From Candidatus Protoclostridium gallicola (GTDB taxonomy: Bacteria; Bacillota; Clostridia; Christensenellales; Pumilibacteraceae): DNA of 64,000 nt. A model generated the notes under the pieces. The model saw only the letters and a list, made by a program, of their open reading frames with translations, made no database searches and was not told the DNA's origin. The position numbers and the translations under genes are program-made. The DNA is taken from positions 248,001-312,000 of the forward strand of contig CAJFLE010000001.1 in NCBI GenBank assembly GCA_904387375.1. Reading direction: 5' to 3'. This document shows, piece by piece, positions 7,745 through 16,791 of the stretch (positions are counted from its first letter, which is position 1; each line of letters begins with the position of its first letter).

Positions 7745-10072
7745 TTACAGTTTAATATATATTACGGAATCGGTTAACGGGCGTTTTACGTTTTTGTTCA
7801 CGGTAAGTCTGCCGCCGTCGAAGGAAAGAAATCCGAGTTCGGCGAAGACTGACAGACATACGACGAACTGTTTGGCGTCCAGCCCGCCGACCAGCGACGA
7901 CAGCCGCTTGAAATATACTATCGCGTTTGCGTTGGCGGCTTCGGCGTGGCATATTATGGCCGAATAATACTTCGCAAATACTCCGCGGTCGGACGTGACT
8001 CCTTCGAATATCCTGCCCGTTCGGGTCTTCGGGACGAATATTTCGGCTTTCGTCACGCCGTTGATGTATGCCGCGACATTGTCCGACGGCAGATCGTCCA
8101 TAAAAATTATGCGCGTATAATTGCCCAGACACAAATTCGTGTCGAATGTCGGCGATACTATTATGCCCGAATAATTGTTTTTTTCCGATTTGAAGTTATA
8201 GTCGCGGGTGACGCAGGCGGATCCGAACAGTTTTTCGGCACGCTCGTATGACGTTCTGTCGGCGCATACGTACAGCGTTCCGTAAACGGAATCGGGCGCC
8301 AGTCCGGGCAGCTCGTCTTCGTCGTATTCGGTATATACCGCTTTTCCCGGCGGCAGCATGAGCGCCGCGAGATAATTGGCGCCGGCATACGCGTCGCTGA
8401 TGTACAGTTCTTCCGGACTGACCGCCTTTATATATCCGGATACGCCGCCGTTAATGCCCTCTGCAAGCTCAAGCACAATATCCTTCGCGCCGCTGCCCAT
8501 GAGAAACTGATTGCGCGCGTAAAAATTGAATGCGTACGCGTGAAGGTTGCCGATCTGCACTGCGGAATGCTGAGGATTCTTGCACGGAGCCAGCCCCACT
8601 CCGTTTGCCCGTATGCGCAGCAGCGGTCTGGTATTTCCGTTGCCTGTAGGCTCTGTCAGCGACAGTGCGTCGAGCAGTTTTTTATCGCATTCCTCCGCGT
8701 CGACGTCGAGATCGTATTCGGCGGTCGGCAGAAAACATTCGCGCGGAAGCGCGTCCAGATATTCGTTGATTCTGCGCTTGAACGCGGGAATATTTTCCTC
8801 GTGTATGGAAAATCCCGCGGCGCCCGTGTGCCCGCCGTATTCGGTGAGAAGATCGGCGCAATACGTCAGCGCGTCGTAAATATTCACGCCTGCTATGCCG
8901 CGCGCCGTGCCTTTGTATATTCCCTCCTCCGTCCTGTCCACGAGTATAAACGTCGGGCGGTTGTATTCTCCCGCAAACCGCGCTGCGGCTATACCAGTCA
9001 CGCCCTTCGCCCACGACGGATTGCTGAGCACGATGGCGCGCGAATGCGACATATCTTCATACGTCAGGTCGATTTCCGCTTCGGCATATATTTCGTCGCA
9101 CACGGATTTGCGCCTTTCGTTATCCGCGTCTATTTCGGCTATTATTTCTTTGATTCGTCCCTCGTCGCGAGTCGTCAGCATTTCGAACGCGCGGTAAGCG
9201 TCGCCCATTCTGCCCGCGGCGTTTATGCGCGGCGCGATTTTGAAAGCGATGTCCGACGAGGACGGGGCACCGGCCAGCCCGTTTGCGCGCAACAGATTTT
9301 TCAGGCCCACATTCCCGCGGCCATCGGCCATCATTGCGAGCCCGAGCTGGACTATCAACCTGTTCTCGCCGAGCAGCGGCACCAGATCCGCAATTGTGGC
9401 AACGGCGGCAAGGTCGAGATATTCGAGATACGAATCGTCGCCGCACAGCGCCTGCACGAGTTTGAGCGCCACTCCCGCGCCGCAGAGATATTTGTCCGGA
9501 TATTCGTCGCCGGGCTGCTTCGGATTGACTACAGTGCAATCGGGAATCGTGTTGCCCGGTTCGTGGTGATCGGTGACTATTACGTCAACCCCGAGATCTT
9601 TGCAGTGCTCCACCTCGTCTATTCCCGAAATACCGCAGTCGCAGGTCAGTATGAGATCGGGGCAGAACTCCTCTATGATCTTTTCTATCGAGGCGACGTT
9701 GAGCCCGTAGCCTTCACCGACGCGGCTGGGAATATGCACTACGACGTCGGCGCCGTGCGAGGAAAAATAAAGCGCGAGTATGGACGAGGAACAGACGCCG
9801 TCTGCGTCGTAATCCCCGTATACCACTATCCTTTCCCCCGCGTTCATCGCCTCTTTTATGCGGCCGACCGCCTCGCGCATACCAAGCATGAGAAACGGAT
9901 CGTTCAGGTCGGATACGTCAGGATGCAGATAACGGGATATTTCCGCACCATCCGTGATTCCGCGCGAAAACAGCAGCTCCACGAGCCGCGGATGAAGACG
10001 ATATTCGTCGGATATGCGCCGCACTGCCTGCATATCGACGTCGGCGCTCTTTTTTTTCAGTATCGTATTCAT
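7745..10072 (-). CDS. recJ: Single-stranded-DNA-specific exonuclease RecJ
   Basis: The 775-residue protein carries the DHH phosphoesterase motifs VVYGDYDADGVCS, TCDCGISG and VTDHHEPG, then the DHHA1 motif GGHTGAAGFS near residue 420 and a long C-terminal OB and accessory region. RecJ degrades ssDNA 5'-3' in recombination and mismatch or base excision repair. The length is at the long end, typical of Firmicutes RecJ with C-terminal extension. It starts about 20 nt after the secF terminator with only a weak ribosome site, so its expression may depend partly on read-through from secDF. Confidence 0.95.
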   Translation of the reverse strand: MNTILKKKSADVDMQAVRRISDEYRLHPRLVELLFSRGITDGAEISRYLHPDVSDLNDPFLMLGMREAVGRIKEAMNAGERIVVYGDYDADGVCSSSILALYFSSHGADVVVHIPSRVGEGYGLNVASIEKIIEEFCPDLILTCDCGISGIDEVEHCKDLGVDVIVTDHHEPGNTIPDCTVVNPKQPGDEYPDKYLCGAGVALKLVQALCGDDSYLEYLDLAAVATIADLVPLLGENRLIVQLGLAMMADGRGNVGLKNLLRANGLAGAPSSSDIAFKIAPRINAAGRMGDAYRAFEMLTTRDEGRIKEIIAEIDADNERRKSVCDEIYAEAEIDLTYEDMSHSRAIVLSNPSWAKGVTGIAAARFAGEYNRPTFILVDRTEEGIYKGTARGIAGVNIYDALTYCADLLTEYGGHTGAAGFSIHEENIPAFKRRINEYLDALPRECFLPTAEYDLDVDAEECDKKLLDALSLTEPTGNGNTRPLLRIRANGVGLAPCKNPQHSAVQIGNLHAYAFNFYARNQFLMGSGAKDIVLELAEGINGGVSGYIKAVSPEELYISDAYAGANYLAALMLPPGKAVYTEYDEDELPGLAPDSVYGTLYVCADRTSYERAEKLFGSACVTRDYNFKSEKNNYSGIIVSPTFDTNLCLGNYTRIIFMDDLPSDNVAAYINGVTKAEIFVPKTRTGRIFEGVTSDRGVFAKYYSAIICHAEAANANAIVYFKRLSSLVGGLDAKQFVVCLSVFAELGFLSFDGGRLTVNKNVKRPLTDSVIYIKL

Positions 10073-10090
10073 TGATCCGTTATCCGTTTG

Positions 10091-10126
10091 TCAAAAGCCT
10101 TCCGCCGGGTTACGGCAGAAGGCTTC
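10091..10126 (-). terminator. Intrinsic terminator after secF
   Basis: Minus strand AGCCTTCTGCC and GGCGGAAGGCT form an 11-bp stem with a 6-7 nt loop followed by TTTTG. It closes the secDF unit just before recJ. Confidence 0.8.
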
Positions 10127-10133
10127 GATCGTT

Positions 10134-11468
10134 TCAGTTACCGTTTCCGGTGTCCGGAGATTCTTCGTCGGTCTCCGTCTGTTCGTTTATTTCCGCAGGA
10201 GCGCCGCCGGTCTCTTCCTTCGGCTCTTCGTTCCCGCCGTCAGCTTCTCCGGCTTCGGGTTCCGCGGCGGACGGTTCGTTTTCGGTCGCTTCGTCCTGAA
10301 CCGTAACTTCATCGGTTCCGTCAGCTTCCGGACTCTCCGCATCGGACGTACGGACGTCGTCTGCAGCGCCCGTCGGCTCCATCCCCGCGAAGAAGTCATC
10401 GCCGGCCGGCGGAAGCGTTTCCGTCTGCGGTGCGGCGGCCGCCTTTCTGAGGTGCTTCGTCTTCCAGGTCGCCCACAGCGAAGGCGCGATAAGCACCGAA
10501 GAGAAGGTACCTGCCACAAGTCCGGCGATAAGCGGCAGACAGAAGTTGATCAGATCGGTCACTCCGAATATCGCCGCCATGATGGCAACCATGACTACGG
10601 TTATCATCGTAGTACCGGTAGTATTTGCGGAACGTACGATGGTATCTCTTACCGCGTCGTTGGCTATCTTGGATGGCGTAGCTTCGGGAGGATAAACTTT
10701 CAGATTGTCTCTGATTTTATCGAATATGATTATCGTATTGTTTATCGAATATCCGAGTATGGTAATCAACGCCGCGACGAAAGTACTCGTAATCTCTATG
10801 TGGAACACCATCATAAAGAGGAACATCATGATGACGTCGTGAACAAGACAGAGTATCGCGACAGCGCCCGAAAGCAGTTCGAATCTGAACGCCACATATA
10901 TCAGCATAAGAGCAAGCGACATGAGTATACCGCATATGCAAGTAACGAGCAGTTCGCTGCTCACCGTAGCGCTGACGGAGTCGCCGGCAGTAACGCTGCC
11001 GGAATAATAGTCCTCGCTGAACAGTTCGTCCTGAATCACGTCGGACAGAATGTCGATTAAACCGTCTTCCTGATCGGTACCCGTCATGGTCTGATAATTA
11101 TACCGATCCGTAGTGAATCTGACATAAAGCGAAGTATCCTGACCGTTGCCCTGCTTGGTAATATTTCGGACTTCCAGGCCTACGATTTCTCTTTCGGTAT
11201 AATATTCGTTGGGATTCTCGATTATATCGATAATTTTCGCCTCGGCGTCGGCGCGATAATCGTCGTCGTCAAGCGTAGTACCCATTTTGACGGTCAGCGA
11301 ATATCCTCCGGTGAAGTCCATGCCCAGATTGAGCACATCGCCGCCGGTGGCCACGCCCCATATCACTCCCGCGATTATTGCGATAACCAATACTATCGCG
11401 GGAATTCCGAACCAGAATTTCTTTTTCTCGACGAGTTTAATGTCTCTGGAATGCAGATCAAGTTTCAT
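10134..11468 (-). CDS. secF: Protein translocase subunit SecF with long acidic C-terminal tail
   Basis: The start MKLDLHSRD is chosen because GGGAGG lies 7 nt upstream; the track start is 7 codons earlier. The 444-residue protein has the SecF N-terminal helix, the GMDFTGG motif and the C-terminal RND-like membrane half (ITSTFVAALITILGYSINNTIIIFDKIRDN). SecF works with SecD and YajC at the SecYEG channel and uses the ion gradient to aid export. After the last membrane helix the protein carries a tail of about 110 residues dominated by E, D, A and P, far longer than usual and predicted to be cytosolic and disordered. It overlaps secD by 11 nt. Confidence 0.95.
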   Translation of the reverse strand: MKLDLHSRDIKLVEKKKFWFGIPAIVLVIAIIAGVIWGVATGGDVLNLGMDFTGGYSLTVKMGTTLDDDDYRADAEAKIIDIIENPNEYYTEREIVGLEVRNITKQGNGQDTSLYVRFTTDRYNYQTMTGTDQEDGLIDILSDVIQDELFSEDYYSGSVTAGDSVSATVSSELLVTCICGILMSLALMLIYVAFRFELLSGAVAILCLVHDVIMMFLFMMVFHIEITSTFVAALITILGYSINNTIIIFDKIRDNLKVYPPEATPSKIANDAVRDTIVRSANTTGTTMITVVMVAIMAAIFGVTDLINFCLPLIAGLVAGTFSSVLIAPSLWATWKTKHLRKAAAAPQTETLPPAGDDFFAGMEPTGAADDVRTSDAESPEADGTDEVTVQDEATENEPSAAEPEAGEADGGNEEPKEETGGAPAEINEQTETDEESPDTGNGN

Positions 11469-12951
11469 CGTTGTTGCCTCCCTCGCCATTATGATCGTCG
11501 TCTATGCTTCCGAACAATTTGTCGAAATCATCCTCGTCCGCAGGCGCCGGCGTTTCGGTGCTTTCCGAAACGACTTCGGTCGGACCTTCCGCCGTAGCCG
11601 CGGCTTTCATTCTTCGTATCTTTCTGGGTTTCTCCTGAGGAACCCACTGCTCTTCGTCGGCTTCGTTGAAGCCCGCTCTGCGGTGCAGTCTGTACAGCTT
11701 GGGATCGGTGCCCCATATGGCAATCGTCCACTTGAGCAGCCATCTCGTCAGCACGAGCGACGAGAAAACCGACAGAACAAGACCGATAAGCAGCGTAAGT
11801 CCGAATCCGGAAACGGTACCGGTACCGAATATGAGCAGCATGACAGCCGCGAAGATCGTCGTTACGTTACCGTCTATAATCGCATTCGCGGCTTTTCTGA
11901 AACCTGCATGGTATGCCGCCACCACCGACTTGCCGTTGGAATACTCTTCCTTTATGCGCTCGTATATGATAACGTTACCGTCTATCATCATGCCGAGCGA
12001 AAGTATAATACCCGCGATGCCCGGCAGCGAGAGCTGCACGAGCGGGATCGTCGCCAGCAGGAAGAACATCAGAGCCATATATGCGAGCATACATATGCAG
12101 GCAACCATTCCCATCATGCGGTAGAACAGGCACATGAATATCATTATAAGCACGAACGCTATGGCGCCGCCGATCAGTCCCGCGGCGAGCGCGTTTTCGC
12201 CAAGCGTGGGATCGACGACCGAACTTTCTATAAGGCTGAGTGTAACGGAGAACGTGCCGCTCATGATCTGATCGGCAAGAGCCTGCGCTTCTTCGTAGGT
12301 AAAGTCGCCGGATATGGTGGCTTGTCCGCCCGTTATCGCCTCGTTTATCTGCGCCGTGGAAATAGCCTGATCTTCACGTACGCCGTCCCTGACGCGATAA
12401 ATCTTTATATACTCGTTCGTATGCGCCGACGTTATATCCGCAAATATCTGCGCGCCTTCGGAATTGAGCGAAAGCGAAACAACATACTGTCCGTTGAGTA
12501 TACCGGCCTGCGCGTTGGTAACGACGTCGCCCGTGAAGATCGTTTCTCCGTCGGTTGTGCCGTCGCTCGACAACACGAATTCGAGATCGACGGGTTCGCC
12601 GATTATCGTGAATATCTCGTCCGGATTATCGACGTCCGGAACTTCGACGCGAATACGGTTGGAACCCTCTCTGACTACCGTAGCTTCGGTGTATCCTCTG
12701 GCCGTGAGCAGATCTGTAAGCTGCGTTACGGTACCGTTCATACGCGTGTCTCCGGGGTTTGCTTCGTCAGCTTCGTAAACGGCGTAAACGCCGCCCTCGA
12801 GATCGAGACCGAGCTTGATGGACGAAACGACACCGTACTCGTGCACTTCGCCGCCCGGAGCGACATCGAACTGCACGAAACACGCGACGAGCGCAATAAC
12901 CGTCACTGCCGTCAGTATTATAAACTTGACTAACGATGATTTTCTTTTCAT
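11458..12951 (-). CDS. secD: Protein translocase subunit SecD
   Basis: The 497-residue protein has an N-terminal membrane helix, the GLDLEGGVYAVYE motif, a periplasmic-type P1 domain and the C-terminal six-helix RND-like half ending with the SLGMMIDGNVIIYERIKEE signature. With SecF it forms the accessory Sec motor. The C-terminal tail of about 70 residues ends in an acidic run including DEDDFDKLF, parallel to the acidic tails of SecF and YajC in this window. Transcription is expected from the promoter at about 13.0 kb. Confidence 0.96.
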   Translation of the reverse strand: MKRKSSLVKFIILTAVTVIALVACFVQFDVAPGGEVHEYGVVSSIKLGLDLEGGVYAVYEADEANPGDTRMNGTVTQLTDLLTARGYTEATVVREGSNRIRVEVPDVDNPDEIFTIIGEPVDLEFVLSSDGTTDGETIFTGDVVTNAQAGILNGQYVVSLSLNSEGAQIFADITSAHTNEYIKIYRVRDGVREDQAISTAQINEAITGGQATISGDFTYEEAQALADQIMSGTFSVTLSLIESSVVDPTLGENALAAGLIGGAIAFVLIMIFMCLFYRMMGMVACICMLAYMALMFFLLATIPLVQLSLPGIAGIILSLGMMIDGNVIIYERIKEEYSNGKSVVAAYHAGFRKAANAIIDGNVTTIFAAVMLLIFGTGTVSGFGLTLLIGLVLSVFSSLVLTRWLLKWTIAIWGTDPKLYRLHRRAGFNEADEEQWVPQEKPRKIRRMKAAATAEGPTEVVSESTETPAPADEDDFDKLFGSIDDDHNGEGGNNDET

Positions 12952-12998
12952 TTCGTAATATTCATGCCTTTACTTATCGCACGCTAACGTACTATGAG

Positions 12999-13028
12999 AT
13001 TATATATCAAGAAGGCAATCCAAGTCAA
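12999..13028 (-). promoter_or_regulatory. Sigma-A-type promoter of secD-secF
   Basis: Minus strand TTGACT, 18-nt spacer, TATAAT, about 40 nt upstream of the secD ATG. Confidence 0.65.
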
Positions 13029-13069
13029 ACAAATATTTGCGATTGTTTGCGATTTTTTATTTTATTTCC

Positions 13070-14413
13070 TTAATTTTCCGCTTTTCCGCTTTCGATTGCC
13101 GCTATCGCAAGCGCGCATTCCACTCTTTTTTTCATCAGCTCGCACCCGATAGTATACGGTTTGGTTATTCCGCCGGCGAACTGAATGGAATTTGCGGCAC
13201 AGCCGCCGCTGCAATAGTATTTGGCCCAGCAGTCATTGCATTCTTCTTTCTTGGTGAGATTCGTGGTTGCGAACATCTGCGGCAGCCGCGTATCGAAGCT
13301 TCCGTCCACGACATTACCTATGCGATATTCTTTCATTCCGTCAAATCTGTGGCAGGGATATATGTCCCCGTTGGGCGCAACGGCAAGGTATTCGTCGCCC
13401 GCGTTGCATCCGACCAGACGTTTTGCGGCGCAAGGTCCGTTATATATGTCGATATTGAAGTGGAAAAAGCCGAACTCCTTCCCCGCTGCGCGGCGTTTCA
13501 GATACTCCTCCGCCAATATCTCGTACTGTTCTTTCAGCGCCGGAATATCGCTTTCTTTCAGCGCGAGCGGATCGTCGTCAGCCAGCACGACGGGCTCGAG
13601 CGATATCTGCCCGAAACCGTAATCGTTGAGCGCGATGGCATCCTTCGCGAAATCGGTATTCTCCGCGGTGAACGTTCCGCGCACGTAATAGCTTTTGTCC
13701 CCGCGCGATCTGATAAGTTTCAGAGAATTTTCGAGCGCGCGGTCGAACGAGCCGTGTCCGGCAGCGTCCTTACGCACGGCGTCATGCACCGATTTGCGTC
13801 CGTCGATGCTGAGCACGACGTTGTACATTTCGCGGTTGATATAATCTATAAGCTCGTCTGTCAGCGCGACGGCGTTCGTCGTTATGGTAAAACGGAATTC
13901 CTTGCCCGCGGCTTTCTCTACGGCGCGCGCGTGCGCGATTGCCGCGCGTACCGCATCCATATTGAGCAGCGGTTCGCCGCCGAAAAAGTCCACTTCGAGC
14001 CGTCGGCGTCCGCCGCTTTTTTCTATAAGAAAATCGATGGCCCTGCACGCCGTTTCCGGACTCATAAAGTCAAGATTGCCGTGATATTGTCCGTCGCCGG
14101 CAAAACAGTAACGGCAGCGCAGATTGCAGCCGTGCGCGATATTAAGGCACAGCGCCTTAACTATTCCTTTGTATACCGGTTCGGGGTGATCGGGCTCCGG
14201 CGAAAAAAGTATTCCGCGGCGGATAAGCTCGTCGATTTCCGCCTCCGCTTCCGCGACTTCCGCGCCGTCGTAACCGGAAAAATCTCCTTTTGCCTCGGCA
14301 GAAGGAGATTTTGCTTTTATCAGTTCAGATGTCAGTTCATCGACAACATAAACGGAGCCGCTTTCGACGTCAAGCGCGAAATGCCGCCCCAGACATTCGT
14401 AAGTATGTACCAT
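13070..14413 (-). CDS. scfB: SCIFF peptide maturase, SPASM-type radical SAM thioether (sactipeptide-like) enzyme
   Basis: The 447-residue protein opens with a short peptide-recognition-like domain (HTYECLGRHFALDVESGSVYVVDEL), then the radical SAM motif CNLRCRYCF near residue 97, FFGGEPLL, and a SPASM domain with the Cys pattern CNAGDEYLAVAPNGDIYPCHR and CNDCWAKYYCSGGC. This is the organisation of TIGR03974-type SCIFF maturases, which install thioether links in the adjacent SCIFF peptide. The gene begins 9 nt after scfA, and the pair is nearly universal in Clostridia. The function of the modified peptide is still unclear in the field. Confidence 0.93.
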   Translation of the reverse strand: MVHTYECLGRHFALDVESGSVYVVDELTSELIKAKSPSAEAKGDFSGYDGAEVAEAEAEIDELIRRGILFSPEPDHPEPVYKGIVKALCLNIAHGCNLRCRYCFAGDGQYHGNLDFMSPETACRAIDFLIEKSGGRRRLEVDFFGGEPLLNMDAVRAAIAHARAVEKAAGKEFRFTITTNAVALTDELIDYINREMYNVVLSIDGRKSVHDAVRKDAAGHGSFDRALENSLKLIRSRGDKSYYVRGTFTAENTDFAKDAIALNDYGFGQISLEPVVLADDDPLALKESDIPALKEQYEILAEEYLKRRAAGKEFGFFHFNIDIYNGPCAAKRLVGCNAGDEYLAVAPNGDIYPCHRFDGMKEYRIGNVVDGSFDTRLPQMFATTNLTKKEECNDCWAKYYCSGGCAANSIQFAGGITKPYTIGCELMKKRVECALAIAAIESGKAEN

Positions 14414-14422
14414 GCGGCGGAA

Positions 14423-14590
14423 TCAGTCCCTTTCTTTCGATTCTCTGTGCGTCTTCTTCTGTTCGCAGGACTGATTGCCCACGGTGCAGCTGGTCTTGCA
14501 TGCAGACTGGCAGCCCGTCTGGCACTCGCCGCAGCCGGTGCCCTTGTCTTTGCAGATCGTATCTGTAGCAATAATCGTGATATGCTTCAT
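14423..14590 (-). CDS. scfA: SCIFF ribosomal peptide precursor (six cysteines in forty-five)
   Basis: This 55-codon gene is below the ORF-track cut-off. It encodes MKHITIIATDTICKDK then the Cys-rich core GCGECQTGCQSACKTSCTVG and a basic tail. The core is the SCIFF signature, which precedes the ScfB maturase in Clostridia. A strong GGAGGTGAATT ribosome site precedes the ATG. The peptide has seven cysteines, one (residue 13) more than the usual six, lying in the leader side of the core. The product is expected to be cross-linked between a Cys and a Thr alpha or gamma carbon by ScfB. Confidence 0.93.
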   Translation of the reverse strand: MKHITIIATDTICKDKGTGCGECQTGCQSACKTSCTVGNQSCEQKKTHRESKERD

Positions 14591-14660
14591 AATTCACCTC
14601 CGGATTTTGTAATATTATACATTATGAACCGGAAAAATGCAAGTGAATAGCCGCGCTTTT

Positions 14661-15062
14661 TCAGTTTCTTCTGACAAGCATTGAGATAATTCCGCTGATC
14701 AGTCCGGCAACCATGCCGATTACAGTATTATTAAGCAGAGTGATATCGAATTCGAACCCACCTGCGAGCAGCGAGAATATTATGAACGCGAAAAAACTGT
14801 ACACAAGCCCGGTAATCACGCCGCGCAGCCAGCCGCTGCCCGGACGCCTGAGCGACAGCAGGCACGCGACCAGTATGCTGACCGAACGTATGATCTGATT
14901 GATGACGGTGACGGCGGACGTATCGAGATTGAACGTCTTTATGATAAACGCCGCGCCGAGTACGAGCAGCAGCGACAGAACAAGAGCTATAATGACAGCT
15001 TTGACGATCTCCATTGCGTAATATTTGGGTTCGAGGGACAGATCCGACTTTTTTTGTGACAT
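14661..15062 (-). CDS. TIGR04086-like small membrane protein
   Basis: The start MSQKKSD is preferred because GGAGG lies 7 nt upstream; the track start is 8 codons earlier. The 133-residue protein has four hydrophobic segments (about 24-45, 60-78, 86-105 and 108-128) and a short basic and acidic N-terminus. A four-helix protein of this size between yajC and the SCIFF genes matches the uncharacterised TIGR04086 family, known for exactly this neighbourhood. No enzymatic motif is visible. Its ribosome site falls in a perfect 9-bp inverted repeat. Confidence 0.7.
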   Translation of the reverse strand: MSQKKSDLSLEPKYYAMEIVKAVIIALVLSLLLVLGAAFIIKTFNLDTSAVTVINQIIRSVSILVACLLSLRRPGSGWLRGVITGLVYSFFAFIIFSLLAGGFEFDITLLNNTVIGMVAGLISGIISMLVRRN

Positions 15063-15067
15063 AATAA

Positions 15068-15105
15068 AACCTCCGCGATAATTCATTATAAACTATGCGG
15101 AGGTT
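15068..15105 (-). promoter_or_regulatory. Inverted repeat that can mask the ribosome site of the TIGR04086-like gene
   Basis: Minus strand AACCTCCGC and GCGGAGGTT form a perfect 9-bp inverted repeat with a 20-nt loop, and the 3' arm includes the GGAGG ribosome site. The loop contains TATAAT, a possible minus-10 element. A transcript starting there would lack the 5' arm and be free for translation, whereas yajC read-through RNA would be masked. The minus-35 region is poor, so the promoter part is uncertain. Confidence 0.4.
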
Positions 15106-15167
15106 ATCTGCGATATTACGCCGGGCTTAATGCCGGCATGTCTTGTTTTGCCGATAAACGGCGATTA

Positions 15168-15821
15168 TTATTTGCCGTTCTTTCTGCGTCTGCCGTTGCC
15201 GCTTTTTTTAGGAGCGGAAACTGCCGGCGCACTTTCACCCTTCTGCTCCGACGCGGGTGCGGCTTCTTCGGCCGCGGACGCGCTTTCTTCCGCCACTGCC
15301 GCGGCGGTTTCATTGTCCGTACCTGCCGCTTCTGCGGGAGCGGAGACATCGCCGTTCTCCGGCGCGGAAGTGACCGCCTGATCGGGAACGGTTTCTTCGA
15401 ACGGTTCTGCCGGTGCGGGCTGAGTTATTTTAACAGCTTCCTGAGAAGGCGCCGGAACGGATGCGGCGGAGCTTCCAACTGTGCGGTTGAGCACGAGATA
15501 AAGCGCCTGAATATCCACGGTAATGGTAGTAGTGCTTCCGGGAGCGCCCGTTTCGATGACGAGTTCCTTTCTGCCGGGAGCCGGTTCCCTGATCTCTCTG
15601 ACGATGCCTATGATGCCGCCCACGGTTTCGATCGTGTCGCCGACGGACAGAGCGTTGCGCTGCTCTTCTACGTTTTTTTTCTGGCGTCTGTTGTTGATCA
15701 TGGGAAGAACGAACAGTGCGACGACGAACAGCACGGCGACCACGATGAGAATGGGAGTCATTATCTCCGAATTCTGGCAGGAGCCGCCGCCCTCGCTTGT
15801 AAGCAAAAAATTATAAAACAT
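15168..15821 (-). CDS. yajC: Preprotein translocase subunit YajC with extended low-complexity tail
   Basis: The start MFYNFLLTSEGGG is chosen because GGAGAACACA precedes it; the track ORF starts 19 codons earlier, across the promoter. The first 100 residues are a normal YajC: a single membrane helix (ILIVVAVLFVVALFVLPMI), then RRQKKNVEEQRNALSVGDTIETVGGIIGIV. YajC associates with SecDF. The remaining roughly 115 residues are a tail rich in A, P and E that ends in a basic RRRKNGK, whereas typical YajC is about 90-110 residues. The tail should be cytosolic. Confidence 0.93.
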   Translation of the reverse strand: MFYNFLLTSEGGGSCQNSEIMTPILIVVAVLFVVALFVLPMINNRRQKKNVEEQRNALSVGDTIETVGGIIGIVREIREPAPGRKELVIETGAPGSTTTITVDIQALYLVLNRTVGSSAASVPAPSQEAVKITQPAPAEPFEETVPDQAVTSAPENGDVSAPAEAAGTDNETAAAVAEESASAAEEAAPASEQKGESAPAVSAPKKSGNGRRRKNGK

Positions 15822-15849
15822 TGTGTTCTCCGTAAAATATGATAGCACA

Positions 15850-15878
15850 AGTATAAACCAAAACGGGAACTTTTGCAA
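15850..15878 (-). promoter_or_regulatory. Sigma-A-type promoter of yajC
   Basis: Minus strand TTGCAA, 17-nt spacer, TATACT, about 30 nt before the yajC start. Confidence 0.65.
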
Positions 15879-15893
15879 GCAAAATATTGTCGA

Positions 15894-16628
15894 CTATCGT
15901 AAATTATTGCACTTTACGTCAAAAATGGAATGCAACCTGCGAAACTTATCGTCGTATTCGAATCCGCTTACTACCGTTTCGCAGGGCGCGATGTCGATCA
16001 GATGACAGAGCATGTCGTCGAAAGTTTCGAAAATCTTTTCCCCGCTTTCGCCGTCGCGTCGGTGTTCGACTATTCTGTACTTGCCGCCCAGCTTGAATAT
16101 TTCGGCGCGGCTGCCATCCGACCGCCCGGCGTCTATAAGAAAACGAAGCAATTCGTTCATGGTTTCTTCGTCGCAGAGATACGCGCTGTGTTCGGTGGCA
16201 AGACGGCATATTTCCATCCAGCGCGATACGAGTTCGCTCATCCTGAAATTGCGGTATCCTTCGAGATCGAATATTTTGCCTGACGGCAGCGTTTCGGCTA
16301 CCATTTCCTCTTCGGTTTCTCGATCGAATCCCGTAAGCGCATGGCAAAGCAGTTTTATGGATGCGTCCGGGCAGCGCAATGAACGGATGCGTTCGGAAAT
16401 GAAATCGTATTTCATTCTGCCGAGTATCAGAGAAATCAGCGACGAAGTGACTCCCGCCGCCACCTGCCCCGTACGCCGTCCGTCGGCGCCTATGCTGATA
16501 TACGAACAGCGGCCGCCTATTTTGCATGCCGTCACTGCCGAGTCCCCGAGCTTTTCGTTAATGAGCGACGCGAGTTCGTCCAGCCACCGCAGATGTTTAT
16601 TATCGACGATTATAACGGTTTCGTACAT
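15894..16628 (-). CDS. Possible YtxC-like sporulation protein
   Basis: The 244-residue soluble protein lacks an obvious enzymatic motif. Its middle, DLEGYRNFRMSELVSRWMEICRLATEHSAYL followed by NELLRFLIDAG, resembles the F-x-x-FRLKEY and LLRYFV pattern of the uncharacterised sporulation protein YtxC. The N-terminal half could be the divergent YtxC N-domain. A CATACAAT element, identical to the sigma-E minus-10 consensus, lies at 16643-16650 (minus strand) just upstream of the AGAGAGG ribosome site, though no good minus-35 was found. The match is by eye and could be coincidental. Confidence 0.4.
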   Translation of the reverse strand: MYETVIIVDNKHLRWLDELASLINEKLGDSAVTACKIGGRCSYISIGADGRRTGQVAAGVTSSLISLILGRMKYDFISERIRSLRCPDASIKLLCHALTGFDRETEEEMVAETLPSGKIFDLEGYRNFRMSELVSRWMEICRLATEHSAYLCDEETMNELLRFLIDAGRSDGSRAEIFKLGGKYRIVEHRRDGESGEKIFETFDDMLCHLIDIAPCETVVSGFEYDDKFRRLHSIFDVKCNNLR

Positions 16629-16735
16629 AAATCCTCTCTATTATTGTATGCACGCGAAAATATTTTACACACGCCGTCGGAATCGAAAAATAGCATTTTT
16701 CATGCGATTTGCATAAAAATTATATGTAAAAACGT

Positions 16736-16764
16736 TTGCGTTTTTGTTCCGGTTCTGCTATATT
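16736..16764 (+). promoter_or_regulatory. Promoter of the tRNA-Cys/tRNA-Leu unit
   Basis: Plus strand TTGCGT, 17-nt spacer, TATATT, followed by a GC-rich discriminator (GGCGCGGCGG) typical of stable-RNA promoters, ending 27 nt before tRNA-Cys. Confidence 0.55.
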
Positions 16765-16791
16765 ATATAGGCGCGGCGGCAAAACGGTTAC

